Below, one piece after another: positions 10,801-20,639 of a stretch of DNA of 64,000 bases. The DNA comes from Hyalella azteca (taxonomy: Eukaryota > Arthropoda > Malacostraca > Amphipoda > Hyalellidae), in assembly GCF_000764305.2 (NCBI RefSeq), contig NW_025936235.1, forward strand, positions 124,001 through 188,000, given 5' to 3'. The first letter of the stretch is position 1, and the number at the start of each line of letters is the position of its first letter. The translations under genes were made by a program, and so were the position numbers. The notes beneath the pieces were generated by a model. It saw nothing but the letters and a program-made list of their open reading frames with translations, made no database searches and was not told where the DNA came from.

Positions 10801-13800
10801 AGAATTCTAAACATTAACAACAAGGTTGCAGCTTTCTTTTCAACGAAAAAATGGAGCTATGGTATTTAACCAAACGATGCCGACATATCAATGAGAATTT
10901 GTTTTATATGGCCCGTTGAATTTATCAAGTGCGTAATTAGTAACGACTTATTAGATATCGGATTACATTATTAATATCGTGGAATTATATTAGATATTGG
11001 ATAACATTATTGATATCGTGTTCCAGTTGAATAATTTCTTAATGTTCGGTTTGTTGGGAAATTATAGAAATTGGCTGAAATTTTACTAATATATAGGCTT
11101 CACGAACCTATATATGTCCTTAGACAGAGAGTAAAATTTGGTACGCTTGTAAAGAAAATATTAAACATATGTTTCATGCATATCTTAAGCTTGAAATAGT
11201 ATACATAATTAGAAAATTCAGTAACAAAATAAATTACTATGGAAGAAATTTGATTTCAAACTAAGACAAACATTAACTTAATTTTATATACAAGCATTAA
11301 TTTAACTTTATTTACAATCATTAACTTATTTTTTGAATATAACAAAGATTTTAATTAGCGTTACTCATATCGCGCAACGTGATTAAAAGTCTTCGATACT
11401 CTAATACAACAAAATTTATGCTCAAATATTTATGGAGACGCTGCTATAAAGGAAGGGCTCAATAAAAAGGGTTTAAGGCGCTGGGGTTAAGGACATCTAA
11501 TTTTTAGATTAATGTGCCAGTAGCATCAGTGTTGTGTGAACAAGTTACAATTGGAATTGTTCACACGACGTTCCAATGTCTATAGTAGCAATCATTTCCT
11601 AATGTAACATTTTCAATCACATTTAAGGCCATTTGAGTAATTCCTTACTTAACATATTTACCTACTCGTCCCCAAATTAACAACAGGATATGTCTAATAC
11701 TGGAAGCACCAAAAGCTTATATTATCGCAACTCTGATACCAAAATTTTCAGGAGTATTCGAATGGCTCGCTCGCAAGACATGTACACAATTTTTCACGAA
11801 GGTGTTTAAAAAATGTCTGAATTATTACGATCAATAAAAATTTTGAAATCGTCCGAAAACAGGCCTGGTGCTTCTTTCCTCAAGAAACAGGATCGTCTAA
11901 ACAGTTACTTGCATGCGCATTACAGTAGATAACTCATTATTAGTCCATGTCAAACATCTCCAGATGCGCTCCTAATCATTTTTAATATCCCTATCTCCTT
12001 TCTCCTTACTCTGTTCACCACTTTCTTGTGCCGGGACACGGGGATTTGTTGTGGCACGGTTTTATTTTGTGCCACGGGCTTCTGTTCTGCCACAGGCTTC
12101 TATTGGACCAAGTGTTACTCCCGTACAAGTTACCTCGAGTAGTATTTGGCTGGCTCCTGGGGAGTCGCATCGTGTCTCACTTTCGAGGAGCCAGGCAATA
12201 AAAGAAGCACTTTACGACCGAGCGCGCCAGGACCATCCACCGAGTTGTCCCGCAGACCGACAAATCGCCGGAACGCAGAGCACGCTGTAAACGTCGTATT
12301 AAAGTCCGTCCGCACCTAGCTAATTTAAAATCACATTAGGAAAATCAAACAATATGTAATTGTTTTAATCGTAGTTTATGCAGCAATAATATCAGCACCA
12401 AGAATCTTCTTATTCGAGCAGGCCAGGAGTTATGTTCCAACGTTTAGACGACGTGGCGGCAGCATGGCTTTGGCGTTGTGCAGCCGCGGCTTAGATTTCA
12501 AACATCTCCAAAGTATAAGTGCAAGACCATATATCTTATACCCTATATTTAATTGTCGTTGAAATAGGATAGATTTCATTGAAAATCTAGTGTAGGAAAA
12601 ACATTTCTATTAATTTGGAATTACCGATTATTGATGAGACGTTAAAGTCCTTGCACGGATTTTTTGCTTAAACTTTGTTTCCGAAAAATATAGATCCAAT
12701 TTACGAAAAATATGTTTCTCACTACAGCACTTAAGAGCTTTGGATACTAAAATGGTTTTAGCGTAGTAAAGGTTCGTTTGTTCGTCCATTATAATTAATT
12801 TATTTTAGTATGCCAACAAAACGAGGGCCTAGCTGGCATTAGAATTTCTGCCCATAGCTGTTCATTGCATGTTATGATTATCATTTGTGAAAACGTGGTT
12901 GTATATTGGCTGACGCAGATTAAAGAGGTATTGCGTGCCACAATTTTCGATGCACGATATGTAACGGAAATTAAAAATTATCGATGAAATAAAAGCAAAC
13001 AATTAAAGCAAGGTATTGTTCGCTCTTAATATCCGTTCTGTAATTTTTTCGATTCGCACTATAAAGAAATGCTTGCATCCTAAGAGAAAACAGCCTGGTA
13101 ATTCTGCTAATAACTCATCAGCAATTCAGTGTCGTTGACTTGTGCCTCAAGCGCATTTTTTATGCACTTTTCTTCACTTGAATTAGTTCTAATGAATCTG
13201 ACCTCATTTCGCTCTCAGGTTTATAAAGAACCAACGCTTCATATGGTATTATTAATCAGTATTCAATTAACTGTGTTGAAAAATGGTGTTAAGCAACTAA
13301 TGTGCTTTTGAAAATCTGAGATTGTGTATCTTAACTTGAGTTTCTGCACAATAAAAGTTGATTCCTGCATAGCAACACTTGCTCTCTTCACATGATTCAC
13401 GCTATGAAGTCTGATGTTCATAGCCAATCATCGTTCAAATTTTAAGGTAAGCTTGCCAATTTTATCCGTGGAATATAAATTGAAGACCATCGTTAGATTT
13501 TCGATTAAAATTAGAATTTTCAAGCATGCAGCCCGTGACGGCAAAGCAATAAAAAATAATCTTTAGGTTTTTGTGGGCTTCTTAATATACAGAGGATAGA
13601 CTTAAGATCCAAGTTTGCCGTTGCCATTTAAAATAAGTTAGATAGCATGACGTGCAACACCACGGCAGCTGGAGGGCAATCGTGAGGCGAGACACAGCTG
13701 CCCATCTCACTACTGTAATTCCACCGAATAAACTCCAAGCAAAATTAGTAATGGGTAATTGCAAATGGTGGCAGTTAGGGCACGTCGCCGCGGTTTCTTG

Positions 13801-14036
13801 GCAAACAACGTAGCTTCTTGCAACCAAAATTGCTCAACGTTTATTTTTTTCAACTGAGTGGACGAAGATGAAATCTTATTGGAGGAAATGTCTCTGTCTG
13901 ATTATTTTTTGCGTTCGCCTGGCCGTGTTCTTGTGAGAAAGAATGAGAAACTGGCATGGAAGTACCTTGATCTGTATATGTAACCACACAACCTATATAC
14001 CTTGCGCTGGTGATGAGTTTATTTACGTATTTCAGG
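7807..14036. other. Gene-free stretch
   Basis: I see no supportable gene. The sequence is A+T-rich, with short frames of up to about 100 codons on both strands that lack splice, signal or motif support. Minor items are a degenerate short repeat with GTGCCAC/TGCCACA motifs at about 12030-12110 and a small hairpin TATATAGG/CCTATATA at about 11092-11116. Somewhat GC-richer patches lie at about 10200-10450 and 12030-12300. Confidence 0.55.
10950..11020 (+). repeat. Short degenerate tandem duplication
   Basis: A segment of about 46-49 bp containing TTAGATAT, GGAT, ACATTATT and ATATCGTG occurs twice in a row with a few substitutions and indels. It is a small local duplication with no coding meaning that I can see. 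Confidence 0.6.
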
Positions 14037-14089
14037 TATGCGAGAACAAAGACAACATACTTCAGGTATGTTGTCTTTGTTCTCGCATA
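14037..14089. repeat. Perfect 24-bp inverted repeat with a 5-base loop
   Basis: The left arm (14037-14060) and right arm (14066-14089) are exact reverse complements, separated by TTCAG. A direct copy of TTCAGGTATG at 14031 and 14061 overlaps the structure. A transcript would form a 24-bp perfect stem with a very tight loop. That is shorter-looped and more perfect than a typical animal pre-miRNA, so a recent snap-back duplication is the simplest explanation. Confidence 0.9.
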
Positions 14090-14419
14090 TATCTAGCACA
14101 GTTGTCCATGTATAGTTAGCATTCTGTTTTTCCTTCTCTTTTCACTACAGTGTTGTAATGACCAGTCATTTAGGTGAGTGTTAGGTCCGACCGAGTCCAG
14201 TTAATTAAGAGCAGATCTCCTGTTTTTCTTACAGCCAGAAAATCTTCACAATTAATTAAACGTGGCAATAAAAAATGGACCACATTTTTCTCTGTTTCTA
14301 ATCAAAATAATCTTGCATTCTTCCTGGAATTCAGTTACAATGGCCAGTATTTCCAGACGCTCGTTTTTGGACGAGAAAGAACCGTGAGGCATTGGATGAT
14401 GCGCGGTCATCTCGGTATC

Positions 14420-14597
14420 TATATAAGCCCAGATCATTTTATCGAACTCAGCATCTCTGATGCCGATGATTGCTTGCTCCGGTCGTCATCATTACTATAA
14501 TGCATCTGCATTATCATGTCGACATCTCGAGTTTCTCGTATTGATCATACATCCACGGCGGCAATGCAGCGTCCTTCTGATGATTCTTATGATATAA
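14420..14597 (+). promoter_or_regulatory. Candidate TATA-box core promoter with a 45-codon frame
   Basis: TATATAAG at 14420-14427 is followed 30 bases later by CTCAGC (A at 14450), a fair arthropod initiator, so spacing fits a TATA/Inr core promoter. An ATG at 14460 opens a 45-codon frame ending at 14597. The peptide is not recognisable and may mean nothing. TATA-like strings are common in A+T-rich DNA; the spacing to the initiator is the only extra support. Confidence 0.25.
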
Positions 14598-16190
14598 TAA
14601 CTTAAATACAACGTAGATTTCAGCGCGTGGCATATATCAAAATCGTTCTCTATGCGTCGTGACTGAATGTTTCCCTTTCTCTGAAGTGATCATGTCAACT
14701 AAAATCTCATTCATGCCTTGTCAGACTTGTCGTGAGTTCATTCCTCTAATTTCGATATCACGTGTCGTCAATGAACAATGACTATGTCGATTCCTTCTTT
14801 GATATGCATATTGATAACTTTCCCGTGCTCGTGTTTGTGATGAATAAAAACTATAGAGGTACGTGGAACAATAACACGACTGAGAATGTGTTAAAATTTG
14901 TGCTCTGCCATTAATATTAAAAGACAATTATCATCGATTATTTCTATGCCGTGCATGTACAATTTGAAACTGCAGTACAGGAGCCAATATTTTATAAATA
15001 AATAGATGTGTGAAAAAGTTCCATTGAACATCTTACCCTTACGCCTAATTAAAAGAAGTGCGAGCTAGAGACCATCAACTCACAACTTCACACTATAGTT
15101 CATATCTATATCCGTGGTCTAACGCTAGAGTAGATGGAATAGTAGTCTATAAAGTTAAGTGTTGTTTTGCGCCGTAAGTCCACAACCACTGCTAAAGTCT
15201 GTCTTATCTTCATGGATGTGTAACCCCAGCATAGCCTAGCTTACCTCCACACTTAAGTCGACTCTATACCCAAATAAACCTAACCTAACCTAACCTCATT
15301 GGCTTCAGCTGTGTGGAGAAGCAGTGCAAGTATAGGGCTGGAGACGGTCATTGGCTGCAGTAAGTTGGAAAGTCGGGGCACGTGTTGAGGTAGACTGGTA
15401 GAGCCATGCAGGGGTTGCATAGCCATGAAGTCTACCATGATTTGAGCGGTGGCTGCGGATGACTTAATACGGCGCTATGGCTATATAATGTTACGGAACT
15501 GGTGTTGCTTGCAGTGTTTCTAGCGTGTTATGCGACTGCGTTGATTTAAGACTAGATGTACGTAGCTGTGCATGTCTAGGCTGAGTGTTGACTTCACTGC
15601 TTGTTTGAAAGTTAAATTTGTTGCCAACGAGAAATTTGTGGCCAACCTTCATTTAGGCGATGTTCTTTCTGAATTTGCTATCTACTACTCGATCAGTTTT
15701 CAATTGCATTTTATTCTCGCTGGACAAACATATTCTCTATTTATCTGCTTGGTCAAATAGAATACCAATTTGTGAAATGGGGTTTGAGTCCTTAATTTTC
15801 ATGAGAAATCAAATAACATGTTCTAGTAATTGAATATGGAAAATAGAGAAGAAATTAAATATGGTGTACCACCGTCGGCACCTCGCCTGTACTCTTCAAG
15901 ATAAGAAGCATTGGCCCTTTCGAGATGAAGAGTTGACGGGAAGTTTCAGCTAATCGTGAGAAATGTTGAATCGCTTATTATCAGTTGCGATAAATAATTT
16001 TCGATAAAAATTTTCATAATTTCAGCCATTCTGTTATCTTATTTATCCATCGTAGATGAACAATGTATCACGAGAAGAGAAGGTTGAATTATGAATTCAT
16101 TCGCACATGTACAGCTATAAGGTGGCCCGAGGCAACGAGCCAGTGTTCTACAATATGAACCTTTCGTTCGATTTGTATCGCGCGCCAGCT
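14598..16190. other. Gene-free stretch
   Basis: No gene is supported. It includes a GC-richer patch at about 15290-15480 downstream of the telomere-type motif. Short open frames here are of chance length. Confidence 0.55.
15277..15296 (+). repeat. Interstitial (CCTAA)4, arthropod telomere-type motif
   Basis: Four consecutive CCTAA units (TTAGG on the other strand) occur. TTAGG is the telomere repeat of most arthropods, and short interstitial runs of it are common in their genomes. This is the best lineage hint in the window, but four units alone are weak evidence. Confidence 0.8.
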
Positions 16191-16191
16191 A

Positions 16192-16364
16192 TCAGGTTTA
16201 CAGCATCAGGTGCAGGCTGCAGGTTTACAGCATCAGGTGCAGGCTGTCAGGTTTACAGCATCAGGTGCAGGCTGCCAGGTTTACAGCATCAGGTGCAGGC
16301 TGCAGGTTTACAGCATCTGGTGCAGGCTGCAGGTTTGCAGCATCAGGTGCAGGCTGCAGGTTTA
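16192..16364 (+). repeat. 27-28 bp minisatellite, about six copies
   Basis: Units built from CAGGTTTACAGCATCAGGTG plus CAGGCTG repeat about six times with small length changes (27 or 28 bp) and a few substitutions. The length changes shift the frame, so the overlapping 98-codon frame (16107-16403) is not a credible gene. Confidence 0.92.
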
Positions 16365-16890
16365 ATGTCTTCCATATCTGCAGTCAAAGTTAGCTTGAAA
16401 TAAACTAGCCCATCGAAGCCGCTTCTGCAAGCTCATCTGCATTCGTATAATTGAACTTAGCGTTCGAGACCCTTGCTTGTCTCCTCAGAATACTCAGGAT
16501 GCTTGCTACGGTGAAACCAATTGCAATAATTGTCATGGGCAGCTGTGCAACGAGGCGATCGAGCATAATGATAAACAATAATTCCGAATAGAAGTGTCAT
16601 TGTGAATATTCTATTAAATATGCATGATGATCTGCGCCATAATTTGAGACCTAAGCAATTGAACTTTTCATTTAATTTGCCATTACAAAGCGATATCCGT
16701 GTAAGGCACAACATTTAAATTGTAAGTTTGATATAAAAGCGATTTGCCAAACTGTTTGTTAATTCAGCTTTGGTGTAGTTATAAGGGCTCAGATTAAGAA
16801 CAGTGTTACATTTAAAGCTATAATAAATGCAGGTACAATGAGGCAACATAATGGTCATACTCTAAAAACCTGTATATATAATGTGTCCGG
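16365..16890. other. Spacer between two minisatellites; nothing seen
   Basis: A+T-rich sequence without a supportable gene or element between the 27-bp and 30-bp arrays. Confidence 0.55.
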
Positions 16891-17042
16891 TAATACGTGT
16901 TTGCTTGATTTGCGTCTGAGTAATACGTGTTTGCTTGATTTGCGTCTGAGTAATACGTGTTTGCTTGATTTGCGTCTGAGTAATACGTGTTTGCTTGTTA
17001 TATGTCTCGTGCAGCAATACGTGTTTGTTTGTTTTACGTCAC
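16891..17042 (+). repeat. 30-bp minisatellite, four to five copies
   Basis: Units start at 16891, 16921, 16951 and 16981, with a diverged fifth unit to about 17042. Each begins TAATACGTGTTTGCTTG. The first three are identical. A 30-bp unit keeps frames open on both strands, giving two complementary frames of about 70 codons that are artefacts of the repeat. Confidence 0.93.
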
Positions 17043-17889
17043 AATAATAAGATATTGTCCTTTTCACGTGTCATCAAGACTAGGACGTTCATTGTAAAAT
17101 TCATAGGGCTGTTGGGAGTTCATATATGAGTTAAAATATGCAGCAGAAGAATGTGAATTCCCTTCATTTTATCAACCCATGCTAGTTCAATAAACATAAC
17201 TTTTTTATAGCACTGAACTTTTATATCATTTTCTTTTCATTTTTCTCTGTTGGTTTTGTTGTAAAGGAAAGAAATGCGATGCATGTATTGGCGCATTTTT
17301 TGACTTGCATTAACTTTCCTCCGAAGTTTTGAACCATTTTTTGACTAACCCCAGATATGCATTCTTCAATATCTTCATCATAACCTGTAATGCAAGTGCT
17401 GTTATAATTAGTAATTTTAACATTAGTTTTTATTTTTATTAAACTAATAAAATTTATTTAAATAATTTCTTTGGCAATTTAGAATGCATTTTGTGATAAT
17501 GAATGCTACTTTTCCGAAGGTGATTTGTCCCACTTGTGAGGCTATGAAAGGCTTAATACGAACTCAATCTGGATCTTTGAGGTAGACTAGTAGAAGACCG
17601 CCTAATTACATTTTATTCGCGATATAAATAATAAATTGTCAGTGCAAAGCAGTCATCCAAATTTAGCAAGAAGTGTGGCTGTGTGAATCTGATTTTCTTC
17701 CGCACAGAAGCCCACCATTTGCCAGTAATGTATTACTATGATCTCAATAAATGCACACCATGTGTTATTATCATATAGTAGTATATCCATAGTATTACTA
17801 TTACTATGATCTCAGAAAATACATACCTGAAGAATTGAATTCAGCTGAAGTGAAGAATTACTATGATCTCATAAAATAGTGTATAGTTT
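17043..17889. other. Gene-free stretch
   Basis: No gene is supported. The phrase TTACTATGATCTCA occurs three times (near 17732, 17800 and 17858) at about 60-70 bp spacing, which suggests a decayed tandem or dispersed repeat next to the retrotransposon remnant. Confidence 0.5.
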
Positions 17890-18460
17890 GCAGTGTCGAC
17901 CACCTCCGTGAAGACGATCTTAGCCTGGCTGGCCAATAAGGGGCCACAGTTCAATTAATATCCTTAGTATCCTTAGTATATGTTTTGGACGTAGCAGTCT
18001 CGCCGCTGGAATGATTGTGCCCACGATCAGGGATTGTGCCCAGGAACACGTCCTGTCGTCTCTTGAAGGTTTCCTGGGAGATCCTTCCAGCAGAGATTGA
18101 AATCTGAGTGCGGATCTGTTGCGTTTTAAAGGAATCTGGCACAGTCTCTCCCTTCTCATGTTATGGTATGTTTCAACCCTGAGGGTTTCGCGTTCAAAGT
18201 TTGGTGCCATTCCGGTTATTATTTTTCGGATATTGTACAGAAAGACATACATCTCCTGTCTTCTCTGCACCTATAGGACCTATAGGTCCAACCTCCTATA
18301 TATTAGGTTAACTCCTCTATCCCTCTGATCCTGTAAGTGGAGGTTCGCTGGACACCTTCCAGTTGCCGCATTGCGCCGAGTGTGAACGGGGTACGGAGCT
18401 GGCAGCAGTATTCAACAGAGGTATCACAATGGCTTTGATGAGTGTGATCATCGGTTCCGT
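17890..18460 (-). mobile_element. Decayed non-LTR retrotransposon: C-terminal end of the reverse transcriptase
   Basis: Read on the minus strand in changing frames, this gives the run of motifs found C-terminal to the reverse transcriptase of CR1/jockey-like LINEs. In order they are: LIKAIVIPLL (about 18445); LGAMRQLEGVQRT..RIRG (about 18385-18320); RRQEMYVFLYNIRKIITG (about 18265-18210); RRERLCQIPLKRN (about 18155-18115); LLEGS (about 18090); and ETFKRRQDVFLGTIPD (about 18080-18030). At least three frame changes, stops near 18300-18270 and a missing stretch after LLEGS show that it is dead. The upstream catalytic domain and the endonuclease are absent, as expected of a 5'-truncated insertion. 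The match is by motif memory and the exact clade is inferred. Confidence 0.75.
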
Positions 18461-18473
18461 AACTGCACCTCCA

Positions 18474-18605
18474 GTATATAAATCAAGGTGCAGAAGCACA
18501 CTCCTGTATATAAGTCAAGGTGCAGAAGCACACTTAACATATAAGTCATGCAGTAGACTACACTCAACATATAAGTTAAGCAGCAGACTACACTCAACAA
18601 CTCAG
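18474..18605 (+). repeat. Degenerate tandem repeat beside the LINE remnant
   Basis: Units of about 28-31 bp with TATATAAGTCAAGGTGCAGAAG and a variant with ATATAAGTTAAGCAGCAGACT repeat about four times. They lie directly next to the truncated 5' side of the retrotransposon fragment. Confidence 0.75.
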
Positions 18606-19728
18606 CGATTCGTCACTCGCTATCAAGCCACAGCGCTACTGGTCTTAACAGTCTAGATTTCGCGTCAAGCTTAACCACAATAGCTGCCTCTGCGTTTGAT
18701 TGCTCGAAGATTCTAATGAATTCTTGAGAAATCGTTTAAGATAATAGTTGCTTAGAACGTGCTGGGATTACAAGATAGTTTCGATCTTTTTTGGCCATTC
18801 AGGACTATAATAAAATTCGTTTCGACACTCCATGTTCAGAAGAAGAATGAGGTTTTTCTTTCAAGGTAGGAGGTTCATAAGTACGTGTTTCAAATCGCCG
18901 CAATTTACACCAAGTCGTAAGCGCTGTATTATTATGTCTTTGTCTGGCCGGAGCCACACTTAATACTTGCACGGTGTGTGGTGTCACTAGAGCTGATGAG
19001 TCAAATTGTCCACGGGTGACGGAGAAAATTGCCCATTATCGCGTCTTCCTTCAGTCTGTGAGCGCTAAGTGTTCGTCGTGGGCGATGCAATGAGCCAAAG
19101 AATCCATACAGTCTGCGGTGCGTGGCCGATGCGGTGTGCTGTTGTGACTTCATCACCGGCCGTGAGACTTGCAACAAAACATCAGCACGTATGTTTATAA
19201 AGTGTTATATAGATAGTTATTAAACGCGTATTCTGCTATTGATGGCTCTTAGTCAGAAAACCATCTCGGGGTTTTGGTTTTGAAACTGTATATTCTGAGA
19301 GCCGAATATTCATTTCCGTGTAAGCGCGCAAATTGTGGTATGAAAAATAGATTTAGGGCTGTATAAATTCATTAGATCGCCGGCACCGATTGAGACACGT
19401 TGAAAGTGTCATCCAATTGAGATAAATTTACAATTCATTCAAATTTTCACGTGGCGATCAAATTGTAACCACATAAACGAAGGTTTGTTTTTGCTATTGA
19501 ATAGTTTACACGCAGACTGTTGCACACCAAACCCATTTGGTCTTCCCGTAGCGCCATTCTAATCTCATTCTCAGGATTTTTTTATGGATTGATTAATGCG
19601 AGGTTCGTTGAGCGTCACTACATCAATTTGTTAACGGCTGAAGCTCCTCCATAGAGAGGTCATAACGATGCTGGAGCTGCTGTTTATAAACGTCGGTAGG
19701 ATATGGCAACTCACGCTCAGCTTAGTAA
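18606..19728. other. Gene-free stretch with a GC-richer island
   Basis: No gene is supported. A GC-richer island at about 19000-19190 ends at a donor-like CAC|GTATGT (19189) and contains a CTTCAGTCTG initiator-like string near 19048. A non-coding first exon is possible, but I see no TATA box or partner acceptor. Confidence 0.45.
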
Positions 19729-19980
19729 CGCCCTTTGTACAATAGGACCAAACGGAGGGAACCTCCTCTGCTACGCGCAACGAAATTACTCTCCACAAAG
19801 CGATTGCTTGATCTGGAGGAGCGTCTGGCGCTCAGCGCTCGTCATAGATCCGCTCGGAAACAATGGAGGGAATCAGCGTATCGCTGCCCGAGACGGCAGG
19901 CTTCGGAAGAGGACAATCAAGCAACCGAAGCATATCGTGAGGAAGGCATTAAGGCCCCTGATCCTGATCTAAGGAACTGA
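19729..19980 (+). CDS. Exon-like open frame, charged helical peptide, no ATG
   Basis: A frame open from 19729 to the TGA at 19978-19980 encodes about 83 residues. Its second half is strongly helical and charged, with segments such as LLDLEERLALSARHRSARKQ and EEDNQATEAYREEGIK, and it is GC-richer than its surroundings. No ATG starts it, so it would need to be a terminal exon or a retroelement fragment. I find no clean acceptor in the right phase. I do not recognise a family. Another frame through the same DNA (from 19703) is also open but looks less protein-like. Confidence 0.27.
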   Translation, partial: RPLYNRTKRREPPLLRATKLLSTKRLLDLEERLALSARHRSARKQWRESAYRCPRRQASEEDNQATEAYREEGIKAPDPDLRN

Positions 19981-20499
19981 TAAATCCATTGATCATCGGG
20001 CTGTTTGCTGGCATCAAAACATCCATAATCAACCATTCGTTTACTATGAAATAACTTCCCAAAAAAATCGCATTAGGCTTAGATTTCGTAAAGTTTACTT
20101 CCATTGTTGATTAAAATAATTGAAAGTAAATGTATAGAATTGGTATGCGAGAATCAATAAATTTTACTAAGTTAAAAATAAATTCTTCCTATCAAGCAGT
20201 AGAAGCAAAAATTCGGAAAAAAAAATTTCTGTACATAGCATATTCTGAACACAAAAAATGCAACTCTTCATTGTTTATTGATCGGCGTGTATAATTTTGG
20301 TCTGGAAATATTAACGCAATTTTGTAGCACAAATGTGATTTTGCGAGACAAGCACTAACAACAAAGATTCCCTAGATTGCTCCAAGCATGCCCAACTCTT
20401 TTATAACTTCTCCCTGACTATTAAAATGCAATGGTGGAGCACAAAACAAAAAGGTTTTTGCATGCACGCATAAATAATTTTTATCGCCGTTTTGTGGGA
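19981..20499. other. Gene-free stretch
   Basis: A+T-rich; no gene or element seen. Confidence 0.5.
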
Positions 20500-20633
20500 G
20501 CGCAAGAGCGTACGAGACAGCGAGGTGCGACTGCGCGCCGTAACATCATCGCTTGTAGTAGACGAGCGCAACAATTACGAGCTAAACTGTGCACACCAGC
20601 AATGTGAGAAGTCGGAACAAAGTTTTATGTGTG
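20500..20633 (+). other. Candidate non-coding first exon with a strong 5' splice site
   Basis: A GC-richer island ends at TGTG|GTGAGTGCG, a near-consensus 5' splice donor (GT at 20634). A weak TATA-like CATAAATAA lies at about 20468. The island has no long open frame, so if it is real it would be a 5' UTR exon of a gene continuing to the right. No partner acceptor is identified. Confidence 0.22.
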
Positions 20634-20639
20634 GTGAGT

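Noticed and set aside
16855..17067. Complementary 70-codon frames over the 30-bp array
   Set aside because: Both strands are open for the same reason, a repeat length divisible by three; no start, splice or motif support.
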